Shown one piece after another: positions 33,001 through 49,242 of a stretch of DNA of 64,000 nucleotides. The DNA is from Flammula alnicola (Eukaryota > Basidiomycota > Agaricomycetes > Agaricales > Strophariaceae). A program made the translations under genes and the position numbers. The notes beneath the pieces are model-generated. The model was not told the origin of the DNA and did not search any database. It was given only the letters and a program-made list of their open reading frames with translations. Where the stretch lies: the NCBI GenBank assembly GCA_015499995.1, contig JADNRV010000016.1:372001-436000 (forward strand), given 5' to 3'. How positions within the stretch are numbered: the stretch's first letter is position 1; each line of letters opens with the position of its first letter.

Positions 33001-36000
33001 GCGGTTTCTTATCTTCGTCTGGTTTTGGGGATGGGGCGGGGGCGACAGGGGGTGTAGGCTTCATGGGATCTTTCACCTCTTCGCCACCGGTCTTCAAAAG
33101 GTCAGAAAATGAGGTCTTGGCTCCTGCAAACGCAGAAAATCCTGTCGAAGCCCCACTAAAGGCACTAAACCCACCTGTTGCTGGGGCTTTCGTTGGAGTA
33201 GTTGTCGCAGTTGTAATTGGCGCGAAAGCAGATTTAGGACCTCCAAGAGCAGACGTCGATCCAAAAGTTGGGGCAGCAGCGCCACCAGCAGGAACTTTGG
33301 GAGAAATTCCAAGACCAAAAACTGAGACCGGTGTTGGAGATTCATCCGGTTTTTTGAAGAACGGAGAGCTTTTCGACGTTTCGAGGCTGCCAAAGGCGCC
33401 GAAACCACTCGCCGGCCTGAACGAGGAAGGCGTTGTTTGGAGGTTGCTGAATGCGTTGGGTGTAGACGAAGAGGTCCCGGATATGCCTGAAGTTGCAATC
33501 GATGATGGTGTTTTGAAAGCAATGGAAGGCTCAGGAGACGATGGAGGAGAAATGGAGAGATTTTGAGGCGATTCGCCAGGGCTACCCGCATTATTGTTGG
33601 CAAAAGGTGATCTGGCAGGAGTTTCAAAGGCAGATGAACTTGTCGATGGAAAACTTTCTCCTCCAAAAATATTCTTAGGCGCTCCAAACGCCGATGTCGT
33701 TGGCGGAGCTTCGGTAGGCTTGGAAGCTGGGGCGAACGGAGAAAGAGCACCCGGAGCTGGCTGGCCAAACCCACCTGCCGCAGGCGACGTCTTCGATGTA
33801 TCAGTTGCAGTATCCAAAGATCCCAAAGCCGGTCCGAATGTTGCAGGAGTGGCAGAAGCAAAAGCAGAGAAACCACCTCCTGAGCTGGGAGGTGGTTTGA
33901 CCCCAGTCGTGGCCGAGCCGAATGGCGAAGGAGTGTTGGAGGCGAATGCACTGAATCCTCCCCCGGGAGCCGGTTTAGACTCGGCAACATTTGTTTGTGC
34001 CAAGGCGGTCCCAAAGGTAGCAGGAATAGCAGACGCGAAAGCACTGAAAGCTCCGGATGTCGTCGTGGTTGTGACTGGAGGTTTCTGTTGTTGGGCTGCG
34101 TTTCCGAACGTTGTTGGCGCATTGGCGAATACGCTAAATCCACCGCCACTTACAGCCGGCGAGGCAGACGGTGCTCCGAGGCTTGGCTTGCCAAATGATG
34201 GCTGACCAAAACTCGACTTGCCAAAAGCTGGAGATGCGAATCCCGACTGGCCGAAACCCGAGCTGGTAGGAGGTTGCGAAGGAGCGCCGAATGGAGAAGT
34301 GGTTGGCGTCTCAGGTTTGGTGGATTCGAAAACGCTGTTAGGTTTGAAGCTGCCGAAAGCCCCAAAACCACTTGCTGGCTTGACGATTGATCCACCAAAG
34401 GCAGATGTCTGATTACTCGTCGTCGTTGTCGCAGATGGTGCAGTTGAAAAGGATCCAAACATGCTGTTGACAGCATTGTCATCAGAAGGAGTTGCACTAC
34501 CCAGCGATAACCCTCCGAATCCAGGCGTAGAATCCGACATGGATGCCTCTCGCGTCATAGCGGGTGAATGTGATGGTGACGCGTTTCCAGAGCTGGGTTG
34601 ATTACTGACCCCAAAACTCCCTTGACCGAATACGTTGCTTGTGCTGGAACTCAAGCCGCTGAATGCACTTGGGCTGGCATTAGAACCAAAGGCGCCGGAT
34701 GCACCGCTTCCAAAAGCATTATTCGATCCGCCAAAGGCACCGAAGCCAATCGCAGGTTTGGCATCGCCGAACCCTGAAGTCGAGGTGTTGGATTGATTTG
34801 ACTGGCCAAATCCAGGTGTGGAAGCAAACCCTGTCATGGCGCCAAACGGAGACGGTTGTCCAAACGATGACTGCCCAAAAGCTGGCGTAGACTGTGGTGA
34901 TTTCTGCCCGAAGCCAGTCTGACCGAAAGCACTTGTCTGTTGGCCAAAACTAGATTGGCTGAATGCACTCGTGGCTGTGCTCTGTTGACCAAAAGCACTC
35001 GAAATCGTACTCTGTTGACCCCCCATATCGGTATCTTGCTCTGATTCTTGAGTTTGCGCAGGTGTCTGTGACGTGGAAGACAGCGCGCTGGGTGTGATCA
35101 TCCCGAGATAAGGCTTTGTATGTTCAAGATGCCATCCTTGCAACGAGCCGTCGTTCAAATATGCATACATGATGGGCGCAGCAGTACTAGAATCCGTTAG
35201 GTCACTTTCAAGGGCAAGGAGGATAGTATCGTCCATCGAGCTATCCAGAGGCAAGGACAGTTGATTTTCTTGCGATTGCCGATACCACGAGTTTCCGATA
35301 TTGCCCAACACTTCCAAGTCTACTGAAGAAACATCGCCAACAATGGTAAGGGACTTATTTTCGTCATTGGATGCAGAATCCGCGTCCCACTTTGGTAAGC
35401 TAAGAGTGTATGCATTTTGGTGGGTACGGTCTGCAGACGGGAAAGGATGATCCGGAGAGAAGTAGGTGGCGGTCGAAGTTTTCGTGTCGAGCGTGATGAT
35501 ATGTTGTTGAGAGGGTGAATCTCCCTGCCCTGCATAGCTTGTGCGGAAGGTGTGGCTGGGACCAAGCCAATTCAGGGATACGAGGATGGCATTGGCTGTC
35601 GGAGGAATATGTTTGTGTGGCGTGGATTTGTTCGTTAAAGAATATGTCAAGATGTCGCCTGTCTGCAATCCGATGGCTATGTGCTTGCCCTTTGGTGACC
35701 AGGCCACTAACAAGAAAATGAGTGATATAAACTAAGAAAACGCCAGAACAAAAGCTTACCGGCAATAGGTTGCGTCATGAGATCGGTCGCAGCCCAGCCT
35801 CCTTGAGGTTCCAACTGGATATTCAGCAGCTGCACTTTCCCATTCGCAACGACGGCAACGAGTTCGCTCAGACCTGGCTCCGTTCCTGGATTAGGTACGA
35901 TTTGGCGAAGGTACGTTGTTTGAATGTGGGTGCTGGTCAAAGGATGAACGTCTTCTGTGCCTTCAGTGAATAACGATGATGTGTCATATACGAGCATGGA

Positions 36001-36506
36001 GCCATTATCCTGCCCTACGAGCAAACGCGTGTCTCTGCACGCGAATTTGACAATGTTGGCTTTGGATGGGATGGACACAGTCCGCTTGGGGGTGAAAAGA
36101 CTTTCTGGGTCTTCTTTCGCAGATGAGAATGCTGAACGGAGATCCTTGAGAGTGGAAAAGATAAGATCTGTTGCATTGTTAGAGCAATTGGCGTTAGCGA
36201 CATGTAGATTACGCACCTGAACCCGAAGACGACTGCACAACCGCTACAAACCATCCTTTCGAGTTCGCAACATCAAGAAGGTTATATGAAATCGAGGGGC
36301 TGAGGTCTAGAGGTTTTGAGAGGTATAGTCGTGCGTGTTTGTTGAGTTGACGGAAGTTAGGGTACTATAAGAATGGATTGAGCTTCATGCATCTGAAAAC
36401 AATAGTGTACACGCACGTTGAATCCTTCGGATGGACATTCCTCGGCTACAGAGTCGATTACGACTTGTGACTGCACTGGTCGGGTCAATGGCGCGAATTC
36501 GTTCAT
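30067..36506 (-). CDS. FG nucleoporin of Nup159/Nup214 type
   Basis: ATG 36506, stop at 30067. Exon 1 is short (to about 36417), two small introns follow, and the fourth exon carries a 1,440-codon open frame. The N-terminal about 400 residues are a beta-propeller (FACRDTRLLVGQDNGSMLVYD, VAWSPKGKHIAIGLQTGDIL). Next come dense FG/GLFG-like repeats (SAFGQ, FGQSSFGQ, GGFSAFAS) for roughly 700 residues, broken by an acidic Ser/Glu-rich region. The C-terminus is coiled coil (LAQLSRAANTRRIE, QQYQADLDLLSSQREKDQQ, IRDRIQKLETHLQEDKKK) and a final FG-poor tail ending in FGKK. This is the cytoplasmic-face nuclear pore subunit that anchors Dbp5 for mRNA export. A damaged copy of its 3' end lies at 23.05-23.34 kb. 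Confidence 0.88.
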
Positions 36507-36683
36507 GATGCGACCTCAAAGCTCGTCCAGAGACGCGAAGGCAGGATAGTGGAGAGAAAGAGTTCTGTGACGACTTGAAATGCGCCATTCAAGCATTGCC
36601 AAGTCAGGTTTTGGTCACGTGCATCGGGATTTGTTCTCGATTGAATTTGGAATGACCGCTCGTCATCTTAACAACTTGCCATC

Positions 36684-37654
36684 ATGAACCCTGCAATTGC
36701 CTATATTCTCTCCCAGACCAAGGAGAACATCTCGTTTCTTCTTTCTAATCAACAGATCTCTCCGGAAGATGCAAGAGACATCATTTCTAAGCTTCCTGGT
36801 ACTCCAGCCACAGTGCCCAGAAGCATCTCGTCCGGTGTCTCACCTGTGGGCCTCTCTATGCCATTTGCAACGGTAAACAGCCAGGATACGGCGCCACCTC
36901 TTAAGAGCCCATCGACGAAGATATCGCCTCTCTCTCGGCCACCCCCGCCGATTCCGTCCTCCTTCCTGTTCGAAGCTCGAGCTCTGTGGAGTTACAACGA
37001 AGACGGCAGGGTAATATGCTGCCTAAGCGCTGCAAAGCTATTATTCTCAATGTTACATTTATATAGGAACGAGAAGACCTCACCTTTTCTGCTGGGGATA
37101 TAATAGAGATTGTGGAGGATACAAATCCAGACTGGTGGAGGGGCCGCCTCAATGGAAGAGCAGGACTTTTTCCGACATCTTATGTGGAAAGACTTCACGA
37201 ACGCTCATTCCCTGCGCAGCCTGATGGCAGTGAGAAGGCACCGATGCCTCCAAACTTTCCACCTTCTGGACCTACATATTCTTTCTCGTCGCCATACCCA
37301 TATCCTCAACAAAATTCATATTATGGTCCGCCTCCAGCTAATGGACCCTACCCACCATACCAGGGTAACCCTCAAGCCCCAATCCCGCCTCCTGTTGTCG
37401 TTGTGAATGCAGAAGATTCTAAAAAAAAGCATGGACTTTTCCAGGGCAAACTGGGGAATACTGTAAGAGGATTTTACATTCTGAGTGTTATACGGTTCTT
37501 AATTTAGGAACAGCTTGCTCAGTCCGCCGTGGGCGGAGTAGGATTCGGTGCAGGTCAGTATCTTTCTTTTGTTGAAGGGACCTATGTGCGCTTGAGGCTT
37601 ATATATTTGCCAGGGTCCGCGGTAGGAGGAGGCATCATCAATGCATTATTCTAG
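36684..37654 (+). CDS. SH3-domain protein of Lsb/Pin3 type
   Basis: Four exons (36684-37010, 37067-37462, 37508-37553, 37614-37654) give 269 aa. The N-terminus (NPAIAYILSQTKENISFLL) is helical. Residues about 96-157 are an SH3 domain: ARALWSYNED, LTFSAGDIIEIVEDTNPDWW, GLFPTSYVE with the usual ALYDY, WW and PxxY contacts. A Pro/Tyr/Gln/Gly-rich linker and the conserved end GGVGFGAG..GGGIINALF follow. Related yeast proteins Lsb1/Lsb2(Pin3) bind Las17/WASP and act on actin patches and prion formation. The gene is divergent from the nucleoporin gene with 177 bases between starts, so the two may share a promoter. Confidence 0.82.
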
Positions 37655-38761
37655 ACCCTGTGGCATTCCGGATTTTAGAGACGCAACCTACGTGACAAGC
37701 ATTGGACTTTAGGTTGGACTTTAGGCGAAACTCTCATCATGCGATATCGGTTTCTCCATTAGACACACCGTCCCTCTCTGAACCCTTCAATTCGAGCAAC
37801 TTTAGGACTTTCAAGCCTACCTGCGACATCATTGTATTCTCGTTCGTAATGTTCATATCATTACTTTGTCTGAGGAAATCTCTTGAACATTCAAACGAAG
37901 TCGAGTGCACTATTTTCAGATCTACAGCGGGCCAGGCTCGTCGTCGGATCTACCAACTTTCCCAGGTTTTAGTAGTCGGCCGACATGATGAATGTAAGTA
38001 AATAACGCGGACCGAGACAGGGACCGCGATGTATTCGCGGAGAACGCGACATTGCACAGGATGTTGATACTTAGGTACGTGATGGAGGACAAGTGGCAAA
38101 GCTATTTTTACTCACATCCGCGCATTGGTCCAGAGATATTATTACAATGAAGTTAAAAGAACGTCGGGACGGCAATAGATGAACCACTACGTGCCCCGAT
38201 GGACATCCGGACCTACCTTGCGTGAGAATTAATAAATCTAATGAAGTGGACACACAACTTTATGTCTCCGTCACCCATTTATTCCAGTAACCTCTCCGAA
38301 AAAGGAAACCCTTGCAACATTTACCACTTCACACTTCATTTTGCAGTACTGCCGAAGTTCCGTGTTTCACTACGCGTGCCGATCCTCTTGCGACCTTCAC
38401 TTCTTTTCCTCCGACCTTCAGAGCATTGCTGTTCAAAGGCACGACGCTCCTGCACGACAAAATTGAAGATGATTCTACGACATACCGCATAAGGTATCCC
38501 GTTTCGCAAAATTCCACGCAACCTTCCTAATGGTGGTCCGCACGACCAACGTCTGACTTGAGAAGAGGGATATAAATGCTGCAAGGGTTCTCAAATTTAT
38601 ACCAGAGCTGGTCTCCATTTCCTTTCCGATATCAAAGCAATTCGCTTTATTTGGATTTTGTGCTATTCATAAAATATATACCCAGGTACTTTCTTTTCAT
38701 CCTCTTCGTCTTCCAATGCTAGATGCTTACACCCATTTTAAAGCAGAAATAATAAAGACTG
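37655..38761. other. Intergenic region
   Basis: I see only short frames without known motifs. A TATA box at 38571-38577 (TATAAAT) lies near the right end. A leader intron (gtactttc..atgctag, about 38693-38723) is possible between it and the next gene. Confidence 0.45.
38571..38577 (+). promoter_or_regulatory. TATA box upstream of the PemK-like small gene
   Basis: TATAAAT is 191 bases before the proposed ATG at 38762. The distance fits a leader with one small intron. Confidence 0.4.
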
Positions 38762-39347
38762 ATGTGCCAGTTATTGCTGCATAATCCCTCATGCTGTGGA
38801 TATCCGACTCTTGATAAGTCAACACGAGTTGACGATATATATGATATCCGAGAAGGCGATATTATGAAGGCGAAGCCTAAGTACTTTGAACCGCGTCCAC
38901 CTGGCACAGTAAATCTATCAACACCTCTATTTATTATCCCAAGTTCTCATCACTTTTCCAAATCTACAGGGAAATATCGGCCAGCATCCTGTCATAATAC
39001 TAACAAAACCTGATGCATACGGACGAGTCAAAGTGGCTACCATGTCCCACTCGCACCCAGATAACCCTCCAACAAGACCGGCATCCATGTACGGTCTACC
39101 TATCGACCCAAATAAAGGGGAAAGCGCCGTGAGCGTTGGAAAGCCTAAAATTATACACATCGGTCACCTCAAACCGCACACTCCCTATGCGACGATGACC
39201 GCGAGACATTTTGCAGCGCTCAAAGCCGAAATCGGTGGGTACCACGCACGCTTAATCGTTGACGACGACGACTGAACATGAGCTTTTACCTCTGAAATTT
39301 TAGGTGAGAACTACCCTGATATTTATAGGGTTTCCTACGGTCCTTGA
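38762..39347 (+). CDS. Small conserved basidiomycete protein, PemK/MazF-like look
   Basis: Three exons (38762-38908, 38970-39234, 39304-39347) give 151 aa. The conserved part begins with YDIREGDIMKAKPKYFEPR, then GNIGQHPVIILTKPDAYGRV, VATMSHSHPDNPP, SVGKPKIIHIGHLK and a short C-terminus YRVSYGP. I recall close relatives across Agaricomycetes without assigned function. The order 'GD-(strand)-HPVI(V)L-(strand)-VATMSH' resembles the SH3-like barrel of PemK/MazF/Kid proteins (RxGDIV..RPVVVIS). That is my inference only; catalytic residues cannot be assigned. The start at 38762 is uncertain because conservation begins about 25 residues later. Confidence 0.65.
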
Positions 39348-39787
39348 CTAAGATTAAACCTGGATTCTTGTATTTATCTTCCCTCGTACTCGGCCTCGAT
39401 GCCACACAGAGAGTTTCCGCCAAGACCCTTTAAGCACCAATTTCATGGTCTTTGGGGCGAAGGCATATTTACATTAATATATATTAATCTAGAATACATG
39501 GCTACATGCCACTTAATCATTTTCAATCCAAAAAACCTTGAGAGGGCACGGTAGTAACAGTAAGTATTGCATTTGGTATGTAAGTCAAAGACTTATGGAA
39601 TATCTATTCGAGTGAGCGTGCGATTTACAAGCTTTCATCCTCTTGAAAGCTAATACACGATGTAGAGAAACCTGAGAAAACGCGCAAAAAACGCGTCGAG
39701 GTTTCACCGATTCTGCGGCGTGGACTACATTACATAAGCGACTCGTAGCAAATGCCTTTTTCGGTGGTTTATTTAGTGACTCATCCC
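39348..39787. other. Intergenic region
   Basis: AT-rich, with no frame or motif that I recognise. It contains the promoter of the Nudix gene. Confidence 0.4.
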
Positions 39788-40876
39788 ATGAAGGTCGACG
39801 CACCTCGAATTCCACAGGACGCCTTAGACGCGCTCTCCGACAAGTCGAAAGCATGTATCAGCAATATCATTAACTACCTGGCTTCTTTGGAATATCCAGA
39901 TCTGTCCGTCCTTCGCCTCTTCTTCATCCTTCTGCAATGTAAACCCAAAGACAATCTCCAACCAGCCCCCTGAACTCTCAGTCAAAGGTCGCAGCTGTGT
40001 TAGTTCTTCTTTATGAAGTAGATGGAGACTTGCGCGTTCTTTTGACGACAAGATCCAAACATCTGAGAACTCATGCTGGACAGACGGCTTTACCTGGAGG
40101 GAAAAAGGATCCAACAGACATAGATCTTATCATGACTGCAGTACGTTTCTGCTCACTCTTATATTGTGGTCGACATGTCACAGCATATATTTCACTAAAT
40201 GCAAACCTTCCAGTATCGCGAAGCTTATGAAGAAGTCACGCTTCCGATGAATAGCCCAAACGTTCATACCCTTGGCCATCTGGAACCATTCATATCACTG
40301 CATAGAATACTTGTCACTCCCGTCGTGGCATTTCTCAGCAAACCTGATCTAATTTTATCGTTGGAAGCAGCTCAGGAAGAAGTTTCTCATATATTCAGTC
40401 ACCCTCTGGAAGCCATTCTTGATCCGTCTCTCGCTAAGCGCGGTCCACTTGTGGCCGTTGGGAGAGAAGACTGGCCATATGAATCAGATGTATATGTGAG
40501 CTTCTTTCATTGGGCAAGCTATGCATCTCAAGTTGCTGACCACACTGAAAGAATACAAGTGACTCTGTTGTGCAGATGCTGGGTAACACAACCTATCGCA
40601 TGCATCGCTTCAGAAGTTCGGCGTCTCCGATTAAGGGCTTGACTGCTGATATCTTGGTATTATCCTCCCTTCTTATTCTTCAAGTTATCTCGATACTTAT
40701 ACCTAGACCTTTGACTTGCTCTCCAGATCAAAACCGCCGAGATAGCGTATGCAAGGCCAACGATTTATGAACGGTATGCTCCAGAGCAGTTGAGGAACAT
40801 CGTAGATATTGTCCGAGCCATCTCGACAGCCACTTCCGGATCACGACCGACTATTCACGAGCAAACCCTAGATTAG
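39788..40876 (+). CDS. Nudix hydrolase, CoA pyrophosphatase (PCD1/NUDT7-8) type
   Basis: Five exons (39788-39907, 39982-40140, 40214-40495, 40576-40656, 40727-40876) give 263 aa. The Nudix region reads RTHAGQTALPGGKKDPTD then REAYEEVTLP: the G..REAYEE core is present, with Asp at the first acidic position as is common in the CoA branch. The upstream AAVLVLLYE strand and the C-terminal LGNTTYRMHRF and GLTADIL segments match fungal Pcd1-like proteins. These hydrolyse CoA or oxidised CoA to 4'-phosphopantetheine and 3',5'-ADP, often in peroxisomes; no clear C-terminal SKL is seen. The first intron has an unusual donor (GTCCTT), so the joint PDLS/SKVAAVL is the weakest part. A second in-frame Met lies at 39752. 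Confidence 0.78.
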
Positions 40877-41898
40877 AACTCACCGTCAGTAAGATCTGGT
40901 GAATGGAAGCCCGCTTCTCTCGTATAGGACGAACATGTTTCTAGAGGGTACAGGGGGTACATCGCCCAATTCGTCTGCTTTTTTTCGGTTGACACGGCCT
41001 TTCAAACATTTTCCGATGCTGGTCGTCGCTATTAATCACGATCAAGATGCTGGACCGTGGCCGTTGCCGTCGAATGTAATTCTACTTCTTAGACCACATC
41101 CGATGTCGGACTGCTGCAGTGAATAATGTATGCCTGAGATGGTTGATAGTTATGCCGGATGCAAGCACGTAAAAATTTGACCATTTTAGCAGATTCATTT
41201 TGCAAGAAGCAATTCATTGAGAATCGAGACTATGGCTCATGGTGTTCAGCATGGTCTTCGAGTCAATTTTGTTAACCTACTGAGGTGTATTTGTGTGCTT
41301 GAAACAGCGGTATACATGTACACAGATTGTGCATATCTGGCGGCCTTAATGTCAGGACTAGGCTTAGAGCCTACATCCTTTGCTTTAGTATGTTTTCCGT
41401 GCTTTTTTTCGAGAATACGGATGCTGATGGGGCATCATGATATGGATTGGCGTGCATAGAAAAACGAGACCAGAATTTATGGTCGGAAACCCCACGAACA
41501 CCCAACCTCTCTCAATTTCCAGATTTCCAGACGGGAGATGTATTCAGATGTATTCCTTGTATTGGGACAAAGTACGAACAACGTGAAACTGTTGTTCTGC
41601 CTCGTCCACATTCCCTACCGTGGCAGACTGCCAGTTGGGTAGCAAACGGCGGAGTAAAATAGGAGGTCCGCTCTCTGATTCCAATCCTGTCGGGGATTCC
41701 GCAGGAAATTATCGACACCTGTGATTATTATGTGGAGACACTGGAGAGTAGATCGAACTATCGGCAATTGCCTTTTGTCCAGAGAGGGCGAAACCGAGGA
41801 TTCCCTTTTGAATTTGAATTTGCGCCTCATGATTATTATGATATCCACAAGCAACCTATGAGCGTGACGGTATACTCTATTTACAATAATATAATTAT
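40877..41898. other. Intergenic region between two 3' ends
   Basis: The Nudix gene (+) and the MYST gene (-) converge here. The region is long for two 3' flanks, but the short frames (longest 96 codons) have no known motif. A decayed gene cannot be excluded. Confidence 0.4.
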
Positions 41899-46074
<4,176 letters not shown>

Positions 46075-47223
46075 TACGCATGTAGAACAAAGTAAATACT
46101 GCCTCTTTGGATAACGAAGTGATGGGTTAGAGGAGATGCTTCCAGCTCGTCGACGGGGACAGTGAACAGGGTTGTTTGAGCTTGTTTACTCATGCACTTG
46201 GTTTGGCGCGCTCTGACCAATTATATTGCGCCTTGGTTGCGCCTCTGATCGATATCGCGAACTACATAACAGAGGCTTTCGGTGTTTATGCTTACAAGAT
46301 TGTCAAAAACGCCTCACGTATCCATTTTGCGCCTCGGACTGGGACGACTGAACAGGATCACGCGGGAATCATCCCATGGTGGCTATTTCACGGATTAATG
46401 GGGAGATGCCATGTTTCCCACTACACGCAGTTGGTGACTCAAAACTGGCTAGTCGTGGTAGCTGATGCAGACAGATGCTTGATTGATAATCGATTTCGGG
46501 CTGGCGAATCTATGCTGTGACAAAAACTGGCGAGAAGGATCCAATTTTGGATGGAAGTTGGAACTCGTCCGTCGTGGCATTGCTTATGGGGCTGGAAACC
46601 CCTTGGAGACAGAATGGCCTGGAGTGTATCGCCATGTGAAATGAAAAGATTGGACAAACAGCGACCTGCTTTATCGCGGATAATGAGAGCTCTCATAATT
46701 GTTCCATGCCTACATATACGTTTCGCGACCATCATGGGATTTGTCAAGATATCGGACCATCGCCAACAAAAAACCTGCGGAAACAAGCAAGGAAACAATG
46801 CTGGCAGATGCCGTTTGTTCTGCCGCTTATCCTCGGGTTCTTCCCTGCGCTGAGGTCCGTGCTGTCCAAGTCATGAATTAGAGAAACGGCATCGTGCGAA
46901 CGTGCGCGAGCACCATCTCAGCAGCGCTCTTTCCACCCCATTTCCCCTCAGAAAAATTTGGTTTTGGGCTCATGTGATAGTGGTACATACAAGGGACCAC
47001 CAGATGGCTTTTTAGCAGAAATTATACACAAGGGAGGGACGAAAGGGGGATGCGGAGAGCCTGACTGAAGGTGGCACTGCGAGCGCCAAATAGGGACCAA
47101 CAAAAGGTGTTTCCCCTCCCGTTGTGCTGACCTGTTAAGGATCCATTTGGCTTTCCAAGCACACCGTGCTCTCCTTTTTTCCCCGTAACCGCTTCCACCA
47201 CGTCTTATACAGCGACACAGACA
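46075..47223. other. Divergent promoter region, MYST gene and LAMMER kinase gene
   Basis: Start codons are 1.15 kb apart on opposite strands. Frames of up to 119 codons occur on both strands but show no family motif. The part near 47.0-47.2 kb is rich in GGGA/TCCC runs, as in a CpG-like fungal promoter. Confidence 0.4.
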
Positions 47224-49242
47224 ATGGCGGCGGTCCACCCGCTGCCAACTCAGATCCTTTCCCAATACGCTCGTCAGTCACTTAATGGCATGAACCCTGG
47301 TGGTCCGAGCGGTATGCCCACACCCCCAGTGGCGACCAGAAAGCGCAAACGCGCCCATCAATACACCGTCAGCTACAGCGAGGTTCAGGAGGTCGATAGC
47401 AATGGTCGCCTCCGAGAGGTCATCGTAATCGACGACACACCACCTCCACCTACCATCTCCCCATCAACAACCCATAACGGTGCATACTCTGCGTCATACC
47501 AGCCCCCAATGTACAACGCACCCATCCGGACCAGAGCTCGAGCTGCCGCAGAGGCACAGGCTCTATCTGCAAGTTCCTCATCTGTCATGACAGCCCCGGC
47601 TCCCAAGAAGCGAAAACGGGAGCACTATGAAGAGGTCCGTGCGCCTGCGGCCAAGAAGCCTGCGGCAACCAGCAGCCAACAATCCCAAGCACTCGTCCCA
47701 GCCAAGTCATGGGACAGTCGAAGTGCTGCTGCCACTGATGATGTCAGTACTCCCTCCATGCTCGCATTGTCTCCTGCTTCTGAACCCTCTGATTCCACTT
47801 GTAGACATCTAAAGGACCCGTCTCCTGTGACGACAAAGAGGGACATTATATTATCGTTCCAGATGACATGATTCATCGACGTTGTAAGTTTATTCTCTTC
47901 TTGGATATTTCATATATATGACAACCCTGGCCTTAGATCGAACCGTTCGGCTGCTTGGTCAAGGGACCTTTGGCAAGGTCGTCGAGGCAATCGACACCGA
48001 AAGCAATGCTAGAGTAGCCATCAAGATTATTCGAGCTATTCCAAAGTACCGGGACGCCAGCAAGATCGAAGTGCGGGTACTTCAGAAACTCAGAGAACGT
48101 GATCCAACAAATAGAAAGTAGGTGTTTTCTCCTTTTTATGACTCCACGTAATAGCTCATCCATTGCCGCAGCAATTGCATTCACCTACTGAGTTGGTTTG
48201 ACCACCGAAACCACATCTGCCTGGTTTCAGAACTTTTGGGCATGTGTGTCTATGATTTTATCAAGGAAAATGATTTTGCGCCATTTCCTCGTCTCCACAT
48301 CCAAAAGTTTGCCCGCCAATTGCTTGGCAGCGTTGCCTGTGAGACTAATAATATGTTCGATTTGGATGTCACTTGTACTCACAAATATCATCTTACTACA
48401 GTCCTACACGAACTACGTCTGATCCACACCGATCTGAAACCAGAAAATATTCTCCTGGTTCACAACGACTTTCGGACTGTTCACGTCACTGTTCCGGGAA
48501 AGGTGCGTCCTTTTCACGTTTCGTGTCCCACACTGTTGATAACAAGTACTTACCCAGCGCAATGCTCCTCCCAAGCCAAAGCGGATCTTAGAAAGCACAG
48601 ACATCCGGCTAATCGACTTTGGCTCAGCAACTTTTGAGCAAGAGTATCATTCGTCTGTGGTCTCAACTCGGCATTATCGAGCGCCAGAAATCATATTGGG
48701 TGAGTCTCCAAGGACGCAAGCTTTTGTGGCAGTATCCTCATCAAGACGTTACTAGGCCTAGGCTGGTCATTTCCCTGTGACGCATACTCGCTGGGTTGCA
48801 TTCTGGTCGAATTTTTCACTGGTCTTGCGCTGTATCAGACGCATGACAACCTAGAACATCTTGCCATGATGGAGATGGTCATGGGCAAAATGCCAGACCG
48901 ATTTGCGCGAGCGGGCGCAAGATCAAAACCGGAATTTTTCAAGGAAGGCAGCAAATTGGATTGGCCAAAGCCCAAAGCGACACGGCAAAGTAAAAAAGAC
49001 GTTCGCGCCACACGTCCACTACAGGTAGGCCGCTCCCTTCTAATACCGTGCTTGCGTGGACCTAATTAATCTGCTCTCTAATCTTGCTCATTCAGGAGGT
49101 GATACCACCGACAGACAATGTTAATCGGCAATTTTTGGATCTCGTTCGAAAACTTCTTGCTTTTGACCCTGCTCAACGGATAACAGTGCGGGAGGCCCTA
49201 CAACATCCATACTTTTCGCTAAATATTCCCCCTGAAATGTGA
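47224..49242 (+). CDS. LAMMER (CLK/Kns1-type) dual-specificity protein kinase
   Basis: The first exon 47224-47742 encodes a disordered N-terminus with two nuclear-signal-like clusters ([20 protein letters not shown]). The kinase domain starts after the intron at 47884-47936: [14 protein letters not shown] (P-loop), VAIKIIRAI (lysine), [11 protein letters not shown] (catalytic loop), [10 protein letters not shown] (DFG), [13 protein letters not shown], and the family signature [11 protein letters not shown]. It ends in [12 protein letters not shown]; stop at 49240-49242. Introns are about 50-70 nt with matching phases. LAMMER kinases phosphorylate SR splicing factors and act in growth, stress and cell-cycle control. 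The signature has Met-Val-Met where EHLAMMERILG is usual. Confidence 0.9.

Noticed and set aside
31749..33566. A 605-codon open frame on the plus strand inside the nucleoporin gene.
   Set aside because: It lies fully opposite the FG-repeat exon, and its Gly/Ser/Val-rich sequence is the mirror of the repetitive Phe-Gly/Ser-Ala codons. It has no family motif.
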